Below are positions 1 through 7,231 of a stretch of 28,795 nt of DNA, piece by piece. This stretch comes from JAWXCB01 sp034440455 (lineage in GTDB: Bacteria > Bacteroidota > Bacteroidia > Chitinophagales > CAIOSU01): positions 1 to 28,795 of the forward strand of contig JAWXCB010000073.1 of NCBI GenBank assembly GCA_034440455.1, written 5' to 3'. A program made the translations under genes and the position numbers. Under the pieces are notes generated by a model, which made no database searches, was not told where the DNA came from, and saw nothing but the letters and a program-made list of their open reading frames with translations. Numbering within the stretch: the first letter of the stretch is position 1; the number at the start of each line of letters is the position of its first letter.

Positions 1-1440
1 GTTTGCAGCGACAAGCGTGTCATAATAAACACCGGGTGTGGTTTGAAAAGCTCCGCCTGCAAACGCACTGTCACCTGCGCAGATTGCTACGCTATCATTT
101 GTTACGATTGTGCCGAGAACAAGTAAATCAGTGACGACAACACTGTCGCACCCGCTTGCAGCAGCGAGCGTGTCATAATAAACACCGGGTGTGGTTTGAA
201 ACGCCCCGCCTACAAACGTACTGTCGCCTGTGCAAATCGTTACGGGCAGGTTTGTTTGCGCATTTGATAAAACTGTTAAATCGGTAATCACGATACTGTC
301 GCAGCCGCTTGCGCCAACGAGGGTGTCGTAATAAGTATTGGTTGTTGTTTGAAAAGCTCCTCCCGCGAACACGCTGTCGCCAGCGCAAATATCAAAATCA
401 AGATTTGTAATAACAGCGCTCAACACAGTCAGTTCGGTTTCAATGATGCTGTCACAGCCGCCTGATGCGGTGAGTGTATCATAATAAATACCACCCACCG
501 TTTGAAAAGCGCCACCAACAAAAAAGCTGTCGTCTCCGCAAATACTTTCAGAAATACTTGTTTGTAAAAATGCAGCTATCGTCAGGTTTGTGATAACAAC
601 ACTATCGCAGCCGCTGCTTCCGGGAAGCGTATCATAATAGGTCCCTCCAATTGTTTGAAAAGCACCTCCCACAAAAAAGCTGTCGCCCGTGCAAACCGAA
701 ACAGTAATGTTTGTAATCGGTTCCAGCACAAGGTTAGTTGCAATCACGCTGTCGCAGCCCTCTGCATCCGTCAGGGTATCATAATAAATGCCGGGCGTGC
801 TTTGAAAGCTGCCGCCTGCCAGCACGCTATCGCCCGGACAAATTGAAACATGCACATTCGTAAGGCTGCTCAGCACTACCATTAATTGGGTAATCACCAC
901 GCTGTCACAGCCGTTTGCGGCTGAAAGCGTATCATAAAAGGTATCGCTTTCGCTGTAGTATGTCCCCTGAATAAAAAAGCTGTCGCCTTCGCAAATGCTT
1001 ACGGTCAGGTTGCTCAGGAAATATACCGAAACCGAAAGGTCTGTCACCACGATGCTGTCACAGCCGTTTGCAGCGGCAAAGGTGTCAGAATAGATGCCCG
1101 AAGTGGTTTGATAGACGCCACCGGCAAAAACGCTGTCGCCCGGGCAGATGTTCGCATTGAGCACGATTTGCGAATGCGGCAGAACTTCAAGCTCCGTGAT
1201 GAGGATGCTGTCACACAGTTCAGCCGTAATCAATGTGTCGTAATAGGTTCCCGCAAGGGTTTGATACGCGCCTTCCAGAAATGCGCTGTCCCCGTCACAG
1301 ATGGAAACCTGCACCACCGTTGAGTCAGGAGGATTAGGGCATTGTGCCCAAGCTTCTGAAATTAAAATCAGATTGATGCCGACTAAAAAAAGAATAAAGG
1401 TTACTGGACCGGTTTTTTCTGAAATTGTGTTGCGTCTCAT
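1..1440 (-). CDS. Secreted tandem-repeat protein, N-terminal part (runs off the left edge)
   Basis: The minus-strand frame is open from the ATG at 1440-1438 to base 1, giving 480 codons with no stop, so the C-terminus lies outside the window. Residues 1 to about 34 look like a signal peptide: a basic start, then a hydrophobic stretch ending in SEAWAQ. The rest is a tandem array of 46-49 residue modules. Each contains C-x-GDS, then GG-x-x-Q-T-x-x-G-x-YYDTL, then GCDS followed by a T-x-L strand. About nine modules are visible and the ninth is cut by the edge. Such modules are common in very large Bacteroidota cell-surface proteins ending in a T9SS sorting domain, so a long surface or adhesin-like protein is the likely identity. 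No enzymatic motif is visible. The first module is the most divergent, with LCDS in place of GCDS. Secretion by T9SS is inferred because the C-terminus is not visible. Confidence 0.85.
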   Translation of the reverse strand, partial: MRRNTISEKTGPVTFILFLVGINLILISEAWAQCPNPPDSTVVQVSICDGDSAFLEGAYQTLAGTYYDTLITAELCDSILITELEVLPHSQIVLNANICPGDSVFAGGVYQTTSGIYSDTFAAANGCDSIVVTDLSVSVYFLSNLTVSICEGDSFFIQGTYYSESDTFYDTLSAANGCDSVVITQLMVVLSSLTNVHVSICPGDSVLAGGSFQSTPGIYYDTLTDAEGCDSVIATNLVLEPITNITVSVCTGDSFFVGGAFQTIGGTYYDTLPGSSGCDSVVITNLTIAAFLQTSISESICGDDSFFVGGAFQTVGGIYYDTLTASGGCDSIIETELTVLSAVITNLDFDICAGDSVFAGGAFQTTTNTYYDTLVGASGCDSIVITDLTVLSNAQTNLPVTICTGDSTFVGGAFQTTPGVYYDTLAAASGCDSVVVTDLLVLGTIVTNDSVAICAGDSAFAGGAFQTTPGVYYDTLVAAN

Positions 1441-1557
1441 TTAATATAAATTGTGTTGAGGGAAATTTGAGCGCACTAATATAAAAAAAAATGCGCGGAA
1501 TAAATAACGTGCGCAGTAATTAGCAGGTAGTTGTTAATTGTCGATGGAGAACCAACA

Positions 1558-2139
1558 TCAACTTGATTTGCGCACGAACTTGGTCAGTATCACGATTTGC
1601 TGTCCTTCAATTCTGCCTTCGATTTGTTCAGTGTTATCGGCAACCAGCTTAATGTTTTTTACTGCCGTGCCCATTTTGGCGGTGAGTTGCGAGCCTTTCG
1701 CATCTAATGATTTGGTGAGCACTATCGTGTCGCCATGTTGTAATAGCGCTCCGTTGCAGTCGCGGTGCAAATCCACAGCGGATGAGTTTTCATGGTCGCC
1801 TGTGGCTTTTGCCCACTCAAGTTTCTCGTCATCCAAATAAAGCATGTCTAATGTTTCCATCGCCCATGTTTCATTCCGAAGACGATTTAACATGCGCCAC
1901 GACACGATTTGCACGGCAGGCGTTTCGTTCCAGATGCTTTCTTTTAAGCATGTCCAGTGCGTAGCATCCAGTTCTTCTTTTTTCTCTAATTGATTAAAGC
2001 ATTTTTCGCACACATACAAAGCGCTGCTTGCCTGAACGTCCGTATCGGGTGGCACGGAATAAACTTTAAGGTTAGTGGTTGCGCTGCACAATTCACATTT
2101 GTTGTTGCTGCGGGTTTTCAATTGTTCTTCTACAGTCAT
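1558..2139 (-). CDS. PhnA family zinc-ribbon protein
   Basis: This 193-residue cytoplasmic protein has no signal peptide. The N-terminus carries a zinc ribbon with two CxxC pairs (C15/C18 and C44/C47). The C-terminal domain, about residues 126-191, has the PhnA signature: a DCNGA start, GDTIVLTKSLD, then GTAVKNI and IEGRIEGQQIVILTK. The PhnA name comes from an old assignment in the Escherichia coli phosphonate region, but PhnA-type proteins are not shown to be needed for phosphonate use, and no other phn gene is here. The C-terminal domain is a small beta-barrel. The role is unknown; nucleic-acid or metal binding is conceivable. The gene is monocistronic, lying 128 bp after the repeat protein at 2267-4066 and 117 bp ahead of the partial repeat gene, all in the same orientation. 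The start is the first ATG in the frame. Confidence 0.85.
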   Translation of the reverse strand: MTVEEQLKTRSNNKCELCSATTNLKVYSVPPDTDVQASSALYVCEKCFNQLEKKEELDATHWTCLKESIWNETPAVQIVSWRMLNRLRNETWAMETLDMLYLDDEKLEWAKATGDHENSSAVDLHRDCNGALLQHGDTIVLTKSLDAKGSQLTAKMGTAVKNIKLVADNTEQIEGRIEGQQIVILTKFVRKSS

Positions 2140-2207
2140 TTTTTTTATTAGGCGGCAATACTAAACATTTATTGAGTGTTGGAAGTTAAGTGTTGAGTAA
2201 GAGAAAT

Positions 2208-2243
2208 AAAAAAGCGCCCGCTCTTGCGAAGCGAACGCTTTTT
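2208..2243 (-). terminator. Intrinsic terminator of the Cys-rich repeat gene
   Basis: Read on the minus strand, AAAAAGCG pairs with CGCTTTTT around an inner GC-rich stem, and a T-rich tail follows. It lies 24 bases past the stop of the gene at 2267-4066 and before the PhnA gene, so it should separate their transcripts. Confidence 0.65.
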
Positions 2244-2266
2244 GTAATGATAAATCCCGGCAAATA

Positions 2267-4066
2267 CTATTTCACTCCGATCGCCTTGCCGTAATAGGTG
2301 TTGGTTTCAGTTTGCAGGCGATAGATGAACATGTTTTGTTCGCTTTGCGTTGCATTAAATTCCACCCGTTGCAATTGGTTTGCGTTCACCTGCCCGTCAA
2401 ACAATACCGCGATTTTTTGTCCTGCGATATTATAGATTTCGATGGTGGCGCGTGAATCTTCCTGCAACGTGAATTCAATATTCAGTTTATCGCTGAACGG
2501 GTTTGGGTATGCCATCAACACCACTTCTTTTGCTTCAACCACTGGGTTGGTGAACAGATCCGTTTCGGGTGCAAGCTTGGGTGAGCAACCTGCAATGCGA
2601 GTGAACCTGCATGTTCCGTTGCGGCATTGATCGGCAGTGCAAGGGTTATTGTCGTTGCACACAATTACCGTATTGGAGCACACCCCGTTGTTACATGCAT
2701 CAGTAGTACACGAATTATTATCGTTGCAGTTTTTAGGGGTGTATTTGCATGTTCCATTTACGCAACGGTCATCTGTGCATGGATTATTGTCGTTACATAC
2801 AATTGAAGAGAAAACACAAACTCCGTTCACGCAAGCATCCGTAGTGCAGCGGTTGTTGTCATTGCAGGTGATAGCGGTATTTCTGCATTGACCGCCCTGG
2901 CAAGCATCCGTGGTGCAGGCATTCCCATCATCGCAATTCAGCGGGGTGAACTCGCAGACTCCATTTACGCACGCATCGGTAGTGCAACGGTCGTGGTCAT
3001 CACAGGATTGGTTGGGTGTGTTTTTACAATTACCGTTCTGGCAAGCATCCGTTGTGCATGCATCGCCATCATCACAATTCAGCGGGATTGATTCACACAC
3101 GCCATTCACGCAAGCATCGGTGGTGCAGCGGTCACCGTCATCACAAGTAATTGCATTATTCCTACACTGCCCGCCCTGACATTCATCCGTGGTGCATGCA
3201 TCACCATCATCGCAATTCAGCGGTGTAAACTCACACACGCCATCCACGCAAGCATCGGTGGTGCAGCGGTCACCGTCATCACAGGTAATTGCTTTATTCC
3301 TACAGTGCCCACCCTGACACTCATCCGTTGTGCATGCATCACCATCATCGCAATTCAGCGGTGTAAACTCACACACGCCATTCACGCAAGCATCGGTGGT
3401 GCAGTTGTCGTGGTCGTTACAATTCACGGGAGTAAATTCACATGCGCCATCCACACAAGCATCGTTGGTGCATGCATCGCCATCATCGCACACCACCACT
3501 GTGTTGTAGCAAGTGCCTGCAAGACATTTATCCAAAGTGCAATCATCGCCATCATCGCAATTGATGGGAACAAAGCGGCAGCGGCCAAACCGGTCGCATA
3601 AATTCTGGGTGCAGTCATCGCCATCATCACAGCGGGGAGTAAATTCGCAAACCCCGTTGTTGCATTTATCCACTGTGCACCAATCGCGGTCAATGCAAAT
3701 TTTAGGAACAAAAACGCATTGGCTGAAGAGGCAAAGATTTTCAGTGCAGGGATCGCCATCATCGCAGGTAGAAGTGAAAGTGCAGATGCCGTTCACGCAC
3801 GCATCTATGGTGCATGAGCTGAAATCATTGCACACAATAGCAACATTTTCACATTGTCCAAACAGGCAATGGTCAATGGTGCAGGCATCGCCATCATCGC
3901 AGTTTGCGGGACAGGGACATGTGTTCAGGTTGATGCACTGCCCGAATAAAGGAAAATCAACGGTGCAGGTGTTGCCATCATCGCAAGGGTTTTGAGCTGC
4001 TGCAGAAAAGGGTTGCAGACAACAACAAAGCAGTATGGCAAGAATAAATAAAATTTGCTTTTTCAT
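2267..4066 (-). CDS. Secreted protein with 20 Cys/Asp-rich (CTDC-type) repeats and a T9SS type A sorting domain
   Basis: This is a 599-residue protein. Residues 1-25 are a signal peptide ending SAAAQ; the CCC inside the hydrophobic core is not placed as a typical lipobox. Residues from about 26 to 494 are 20 tandem modules of 22-24 residues with the pattern C-[DN]-D-x-[DN]-x-CT-x-[DN]-x-C-x-x-G-x-C. This matches the Dictyostelium slime-mould repeat (Dicty_CTDC) seen in extracellular matrix proteins and in some bacterial surface proteins. The regular acidic residues next to cysteines suggest disulfide-stabilised, possibly calcium-binding modules; that is inference. After a short linker, residues 519-599 form a T9SS type A domain (AYPNPFSDK, then IYNIAGQ, ending YYGKAIGVK), predicting export through the outer membrane and surface attachment or release. 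No catalytic domain is present, so a structural, adhesive or matrix role is likely. A terminator follows at 2208-2243. Confidence 0.88.
   Translation of the reverse strand: MKKQILFILAILLCCCLQPFSAAAQNPCDDGNTCTVDFPLFGQCINLNTCPCPANCDDGDACTIDHCLFGQCENVAIVCNDFSSCTIDACVNGICTFTSTCDDGDPCTENLCLFSQCVFVPKICIDRDWCTVDKCNNGVCEFTPRCDDGDDCTQNLCDRFGRCRFVPINCDDGDDCTLDKCLAGTCYNTVVVCDDGDACTNDACVDGACEFTPVNCNDHDNCTTDACVNGVCEFTPLNCDDGDACTTDECQGGHCRNKAITCDDGDRCTTDACVDGVCEFTPLNCDDGDACTTDECQGGQCRNNAITCDDGDRCTTDACVNGVCESIPLNCDDGDACTTDACQNGNCKNTPNQSCDDHDRCTTDACVNGVCEFTPLNCDDGNACTTDACQGGQCRNTAITCNDNNRCTTDACVNGVCVFSSIVCNDNNPCTDDRCVNGTCKYTPKNCNDNNSCTTDACNNGVCSNTVIVCNDNNPCTADQCRNGTCRFTRIAGCSPKLAPETDLFTNPVVEAKEVVLMAYPNPFSDKLNIEFTLQEDSRATIEIYNIAGQKIAVLFDGQVNANQLQRVEFNATQSEQNMFIYRLQTETNTYYGKAIGVK
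2870..3410 (-). repeat. Higher-order 138-bp tandem repeat inside the Cys-rich repeat gene
   Basis: Near-identical DNA copies recur with anchors at about 2932, 3073, 3211 and 3349, giving spacings of 141, 138 and 138 bases. Each copy covers two protein modules: a GVCEFTPLN type followed by a GGQCRN-AIT type. The DNA similarity is much higher than between the outer modules, which suggests recent duplication or gene conversion of a two-module unit. Confidence 0.8.
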
Positions 4067-4334
4067 AGTTTGGGGTATTTGGGGTTTAGGAATTAAAAAT
4101 ATTTAGTTGAAACGTATAAATTTATTTTCGGTTGCCACGCAATTCATGGAAAATTATTTGCACAAGGTTAAAATAGAAATGCATATTCCGCCACTGCTCT
4201 TCTGAATCAGAGAAGGAACTCGCAAATTTAAAGCGTATTCAATGTGAAAGTAGTAAAGAGGACAGGAGGCATCCCCTGGCAAAGCGCTTCCGGGTGTTTG
4301 GATAAAAGGCGTATTTTGGGAGCAAACACCAACG

Positions 4335-5076
4335 ATGAGCCTGCAAATTATTGGAGCCGGATTTGGCAGAACCGGAACCTTATCCACCTATACCGCCCTC
4401 AAAGAACTCGGATATCCATGCTATCACATGTTCGAGGTGCTGAAGAACAAAAACAATAAAACCCATCTTGATTTCTGGAATAATGTTGCCAACTCGCCCG
4501 AAGGGCAACAGCACGATTGGAATGCAGTGTTTAAACATTACACCGCAACCATTGATAATGCTGCCAGTTGTGTGTGGCGGGAACTCATGCAGGCATATCC
4601 CAATGTAAAAGTGCTGCTCACACTTCATCCGAAAAGGCGCTGAAGCATGGTATGAAAGCACCTACGGGACTATTTATTTCACGGAAATCATGTGGCAATT
4701 CAAAGTGCTGAAGCTGCTCACTCCCTTCGGACGCAAAATGGGCAACATGTGCCACAAACTCATCTGGCAGCGCTCACACAAAGGAACGATGGCTGATAAG
4801 GCAAAGGCAGTGGCATATTACAACGCGCACATTGAAGCGGTGAAGACAGCTGTGCCTGCCGAGAGGCTCCTGATTTTTTCCGCTGACCAGGGATGGGAGC
4901 CGCTGTGTAAGTTCCTTGGCAAGCCGGTGTCTAAAACAAATTTTCCAAACGTGAACGACCGCAATGAAATTAAAAAAGAGATTGCAGATATGACCAAAGG
5001 CGCGTACTTCATATTAGGGATAGCCACAATTGCCGTTTTAGGATTGTTCTACGGGCTTGCCCGGCTTCTGAGTTAA
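4335..5076 (+). pseudogene. Sulfotransferase family protein (Sulfotransfer_4 type), frameshifted
   Basis: Two reading frames together encode one protein. The first, 4335-4643, begins MSLQIIGAGFGRTGT, a P-loop-like PAPS-binding motif typical of Sulfotransfer_4 proteins (usually followed by a CYHM motif, also seen here as PCYHM). It stops after LLTLHPKRR. Removing one A from the AAAA run at 4632-4635 joins it to the frame of the second part (4690-5076 from its first ATG) and gives HPKGAEAWYESTYGTIY, where the family has DPEAWY-ST. The second part carries the rest of the domain, including LLIFSADQGWEPLCKFLG, and ends in a single hydrophobic helix (GAYFILGIATIAVLGLFYG), so the product would be membrane-anchored. 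Restored length is about 246 residues, normal for the family. The single homopolymer insertion could be a sequencing error, but the two genes immediately downstream are also broken, which favours real decay. Confidence 0.8.
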
Positions 5077-5111
5077 TTTACAATCATGCGACAAGAAATT
5101 ATTTTGTGAAA

Positions 5112-6010
5112 ATGAAGAGCACATCCGTTTTATCGCCTTTTTAGCTTTGATAATCGCAAGCTGCAACAACTCAGAAAATAGGACAATGACAAATCAAATA
5201 ACTACGCCCAACGAAATGCAAACTGACAGCATCAGCGCTATGCTCCCGTAAACGGGCTGAAAATGTATTATGAGATACACGGAACAGGCGCACCGCTGGT
5301 ATTAATTCATGGCGGTAGCTCTACTATCCAAACAACATTCGGGCGAGTGTTACCTGTCTTTGCAAAAACGCATAAAGTCATTGCCGTAGAGATGCAAGCC
5401 CACGGGCGAACAGCAGATATTGACAGACCATTGAGTTTTGAACAGGATGCCGATGATGTTGCTGCACTGCTGAAATACCTGAACATCAGCAAAGCCGACA
5501 TCTTTGGTTTTAGCAATGGAGCAAGCACTACGTTACAGTTGGCAATCCGGCATCCTGAACTTATCAAATAAAATAATTGTGGCATCCACCTTTTATAAAA
5601 AAGACGGTGCCCAACCGTGGCTCTGGGAGATGATGGCTAACCCGACATTTGATGGAATGTCACGGCAATTCAAAGATGCTTTTCTGCAAGTAAATACCAA
5701 TACAAATGCGCTGCATCGAATGTATGAAAGAGATGTTGCGAGGATGCAAGCATTCCCGGAAATTTCTGAGGAGCTGATGAAAACAATCAAAACCCCCGCA
5801 TTTATTATAACGGGCGATGCAGATGTCGTCACGCCTGAACATACAGTTCAAATGTATCGCGTGCTGCCTCATGCGCGTATTGCTGTTTTCCCTTGCGGAC
5901 ACGGAGATTATATCGGGGAAATTACCACACCGCGCGACACCACGCTCATCACGGCAACTGTTTCAATGATTGAGAAATTTTTAAGCGAACCGATGTCTGA
6001 AGAAAATTAG
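5112..6010 (+). pseudogene. Lipoprotein alpha/beta hydrolase, multiply frameshifted
   Basis: Three frame changes break one alpha/beta hydrolase gene. The ATG at 5112 starts a lipoprotein signal peptide that regains the frame LALIIASCNN (lipobox IASC) if one T is added to the T5 run at 5138-5142. A second missing base near 5243-5247 would connect to the hydrolase body at 5263. An extra A at 5566-5568 moves the frame again, joining RHPELI to NKIIVASTFY. The assembled protein has the oxyanion-loop HGG (LVLIHGGSS), the nucleophile elbow GFSNGAS (Ser), the acid residue in FIITGDADVVTPEHT and the catalytic His in FPCGHGDY, so the ancestral enzyme was complete. It was probably a periplasmic or outer-membrane esterase, lactonase or haloalkane-dehalogenase-like hydrolase of unknown substrate. 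The segment 5263-5571 or 5504-6010 could still be translated separately but neither holds the full triad. Confidence 0.78.
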
Positions 6011-6175
6011 TAATGCCTTTTGTTATCGCAAGTCATCAGCCGCGCATTAGGCAAGCAGACTTGTGATATTTCTCGTTTCATGCCTACTTACTTTCTTTTA
6101 ATAATCTTGTTACAATTTTATTTCCTGTTGGCGTTTACAAGAGGAACTCATTATTAAATCTAAGCCCTCATTAAC

Positions 6176-7024
6176 ATGAAACGCCCACCAACCCTTCTGT
6201 TCCTTTTCATCAGCATCGTGTTTTTTTCGTGCAAGAAAGAAGAGCCAACAGACGAAATGCCTGTGAATTTTTTTAGACACGCTTTCTCTTCCCGTCACAT
6301 TTAAGCAAAACATTGTTTTCGAAGTGTTCACCGGCATCTGGTGCCAGTATTGCCCCAAGGCTGATTGCCAGATAGATAAATTAAAGTAGGAAAATCCCGG
6401 GAGGATGTTTGCAGTTGCGCTTCATTACAATGATGTGCTGGATATGTAGAATGATTCTGTGAAAAAATATTTCGGTGTAAATTCATTCCTCTCGAAAACA
6501 TTCTACTATTGCGACTTTTTTTATACTACTTCAACTAAGTATGGCAGCTATTTAAATCAACCCGCAAAATTTGGATTGGCACTAAGCACAAAGGTTGAAA
6601 ATGATTCCGCTACCGTGCAGTGCTGGTGGGATTCAAGGAAAGCGCCAATAAAAATCAAAAGTTGGTAGTTTATTTAACTGAAGAGGGGCTGATAGTTTCG
6701 CAGAAAAGTGATTATGATGATGATCCTACTTCGTGTTATTATAACAGAGGCAGCACGATTTACAACTATGTGCATGACAACGTGCTGCGCCATGCAGTTT
6801 CATCAAGCATTCTCGGTGATTTCATCGCATCGTCTGAGGCGGTGGTAGGAAATAAAATAATCCGAACATAGCATTTTGCGCTTGACCCTAAATGGAAGAA
6901 GGAGAATCTGAAGATTACCGCGTTCGTTACCGATGGCAATATTGTCGCCACTTCCGCATTGGGCTATCATAAATATTTCAATAGCAACCAAGCGCGTTTA
7001 GGAGATAACGCGGCATGGAATTAA
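6176..7024 (+). pseudogene. Omp28-like lipoprotein with thioredoxin-type CxxC, degraded
   Basis: The ATG at 6176 opens a lipoprotein signal peptide ending FFSCKKEE. An extra base in the T7 run at 6268-6274 shifts the frame; beyond it comes VFEVFTGIWCQYCPKADC, the thioredoxin-like CxxC segment typical of Omp28-related outer-membrane proteins. In that frame there are TAG stops at 6387-6389 and 6447-6449. Near 6618-6620 one base is missing, after which the frame reads VLVGFKESANKNQKLVVYL. A third in-frame TAG is at 6869-6871, followed by HFALDPKWKKENLKITAFV, and the end is TAA at 7022-7024. With these five lesions repaired the protein would be about 280 residues. All three TAG codons are one C-to-T change from CAG (Gln), which fits mutation rather than sequencing error. 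The family may act in thiol redox or protein folding at the envelope, but its role is not well defined. Confidence 0.75.
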
Positions 7025-7130
7025 ACGCAGCAATTTAGCGATGGGATAATTTTTAATGTGGAAAGTTGTATTGGGAGTTATCGAATAATAATAAGTGTGT
7101 CAAACGAAATAAGCCCCTTATCTTGCTTTA

Positions 7131-7169
7131 AAACAAAGAAGCCCGCTGGAAAACCAGCGAGCTTCTTTG
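7131..7169 (-). terminator. Intrinsic terminator of the giant PKD protein gene
   Basis: A near-perfect hairpin: AAAGAAGC and CGCTGG pair with CCAGCG and GCTTCTTT around an AAAA loop, interrupted by one mismatch. On the minus strand the stem is followed by TTTGTTTT. It sits 63 bases past the stop of the gene at 7232-12937. Its arms also carry T-rich flanks in the other direction, so it may stop plus-strand readthrough from the decayed genes too. Confidence 0.75.
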
Positions 7170-7231
7170 CTCTCAACCAAAAACCAAACAGCCTCTTTAA
7201 ATAGACTTCAGTCGTCAGACATCAGACTTTG

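Noticed and set aside
1538..1964. Plus-strand open frames over the PhnA gene
   Set aside because: They are opposite-strand shadows of a well-supported family protein.
1558..2139. Part of a phosphonate-use operon
   Set aside because: PhnA-type proteins are not reliable markers of phosphonate metabolism and no other phn gene is nearby.
2870..3410. Regular 138-bp repeats as a CRISPR-like array
   Set aside because: The repeats are coding, have no unique spacers, and keep the reading frame of the repeat protein.
2637..3995. Several plus-strand open frames of 60-160 codons
   Set aside because: They are antisense shadows of the 20-module repeat gene; their internal repetition mirrors the modules and they have no recognisable domains.
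6387..6871. Amber codon reassignment or suppression as the explanation of three TAG codons
   Set aside because: The same gene also has two frameshifts and its neighbours are broken too, so decay is simpler; it is kept only as a low-priority question.
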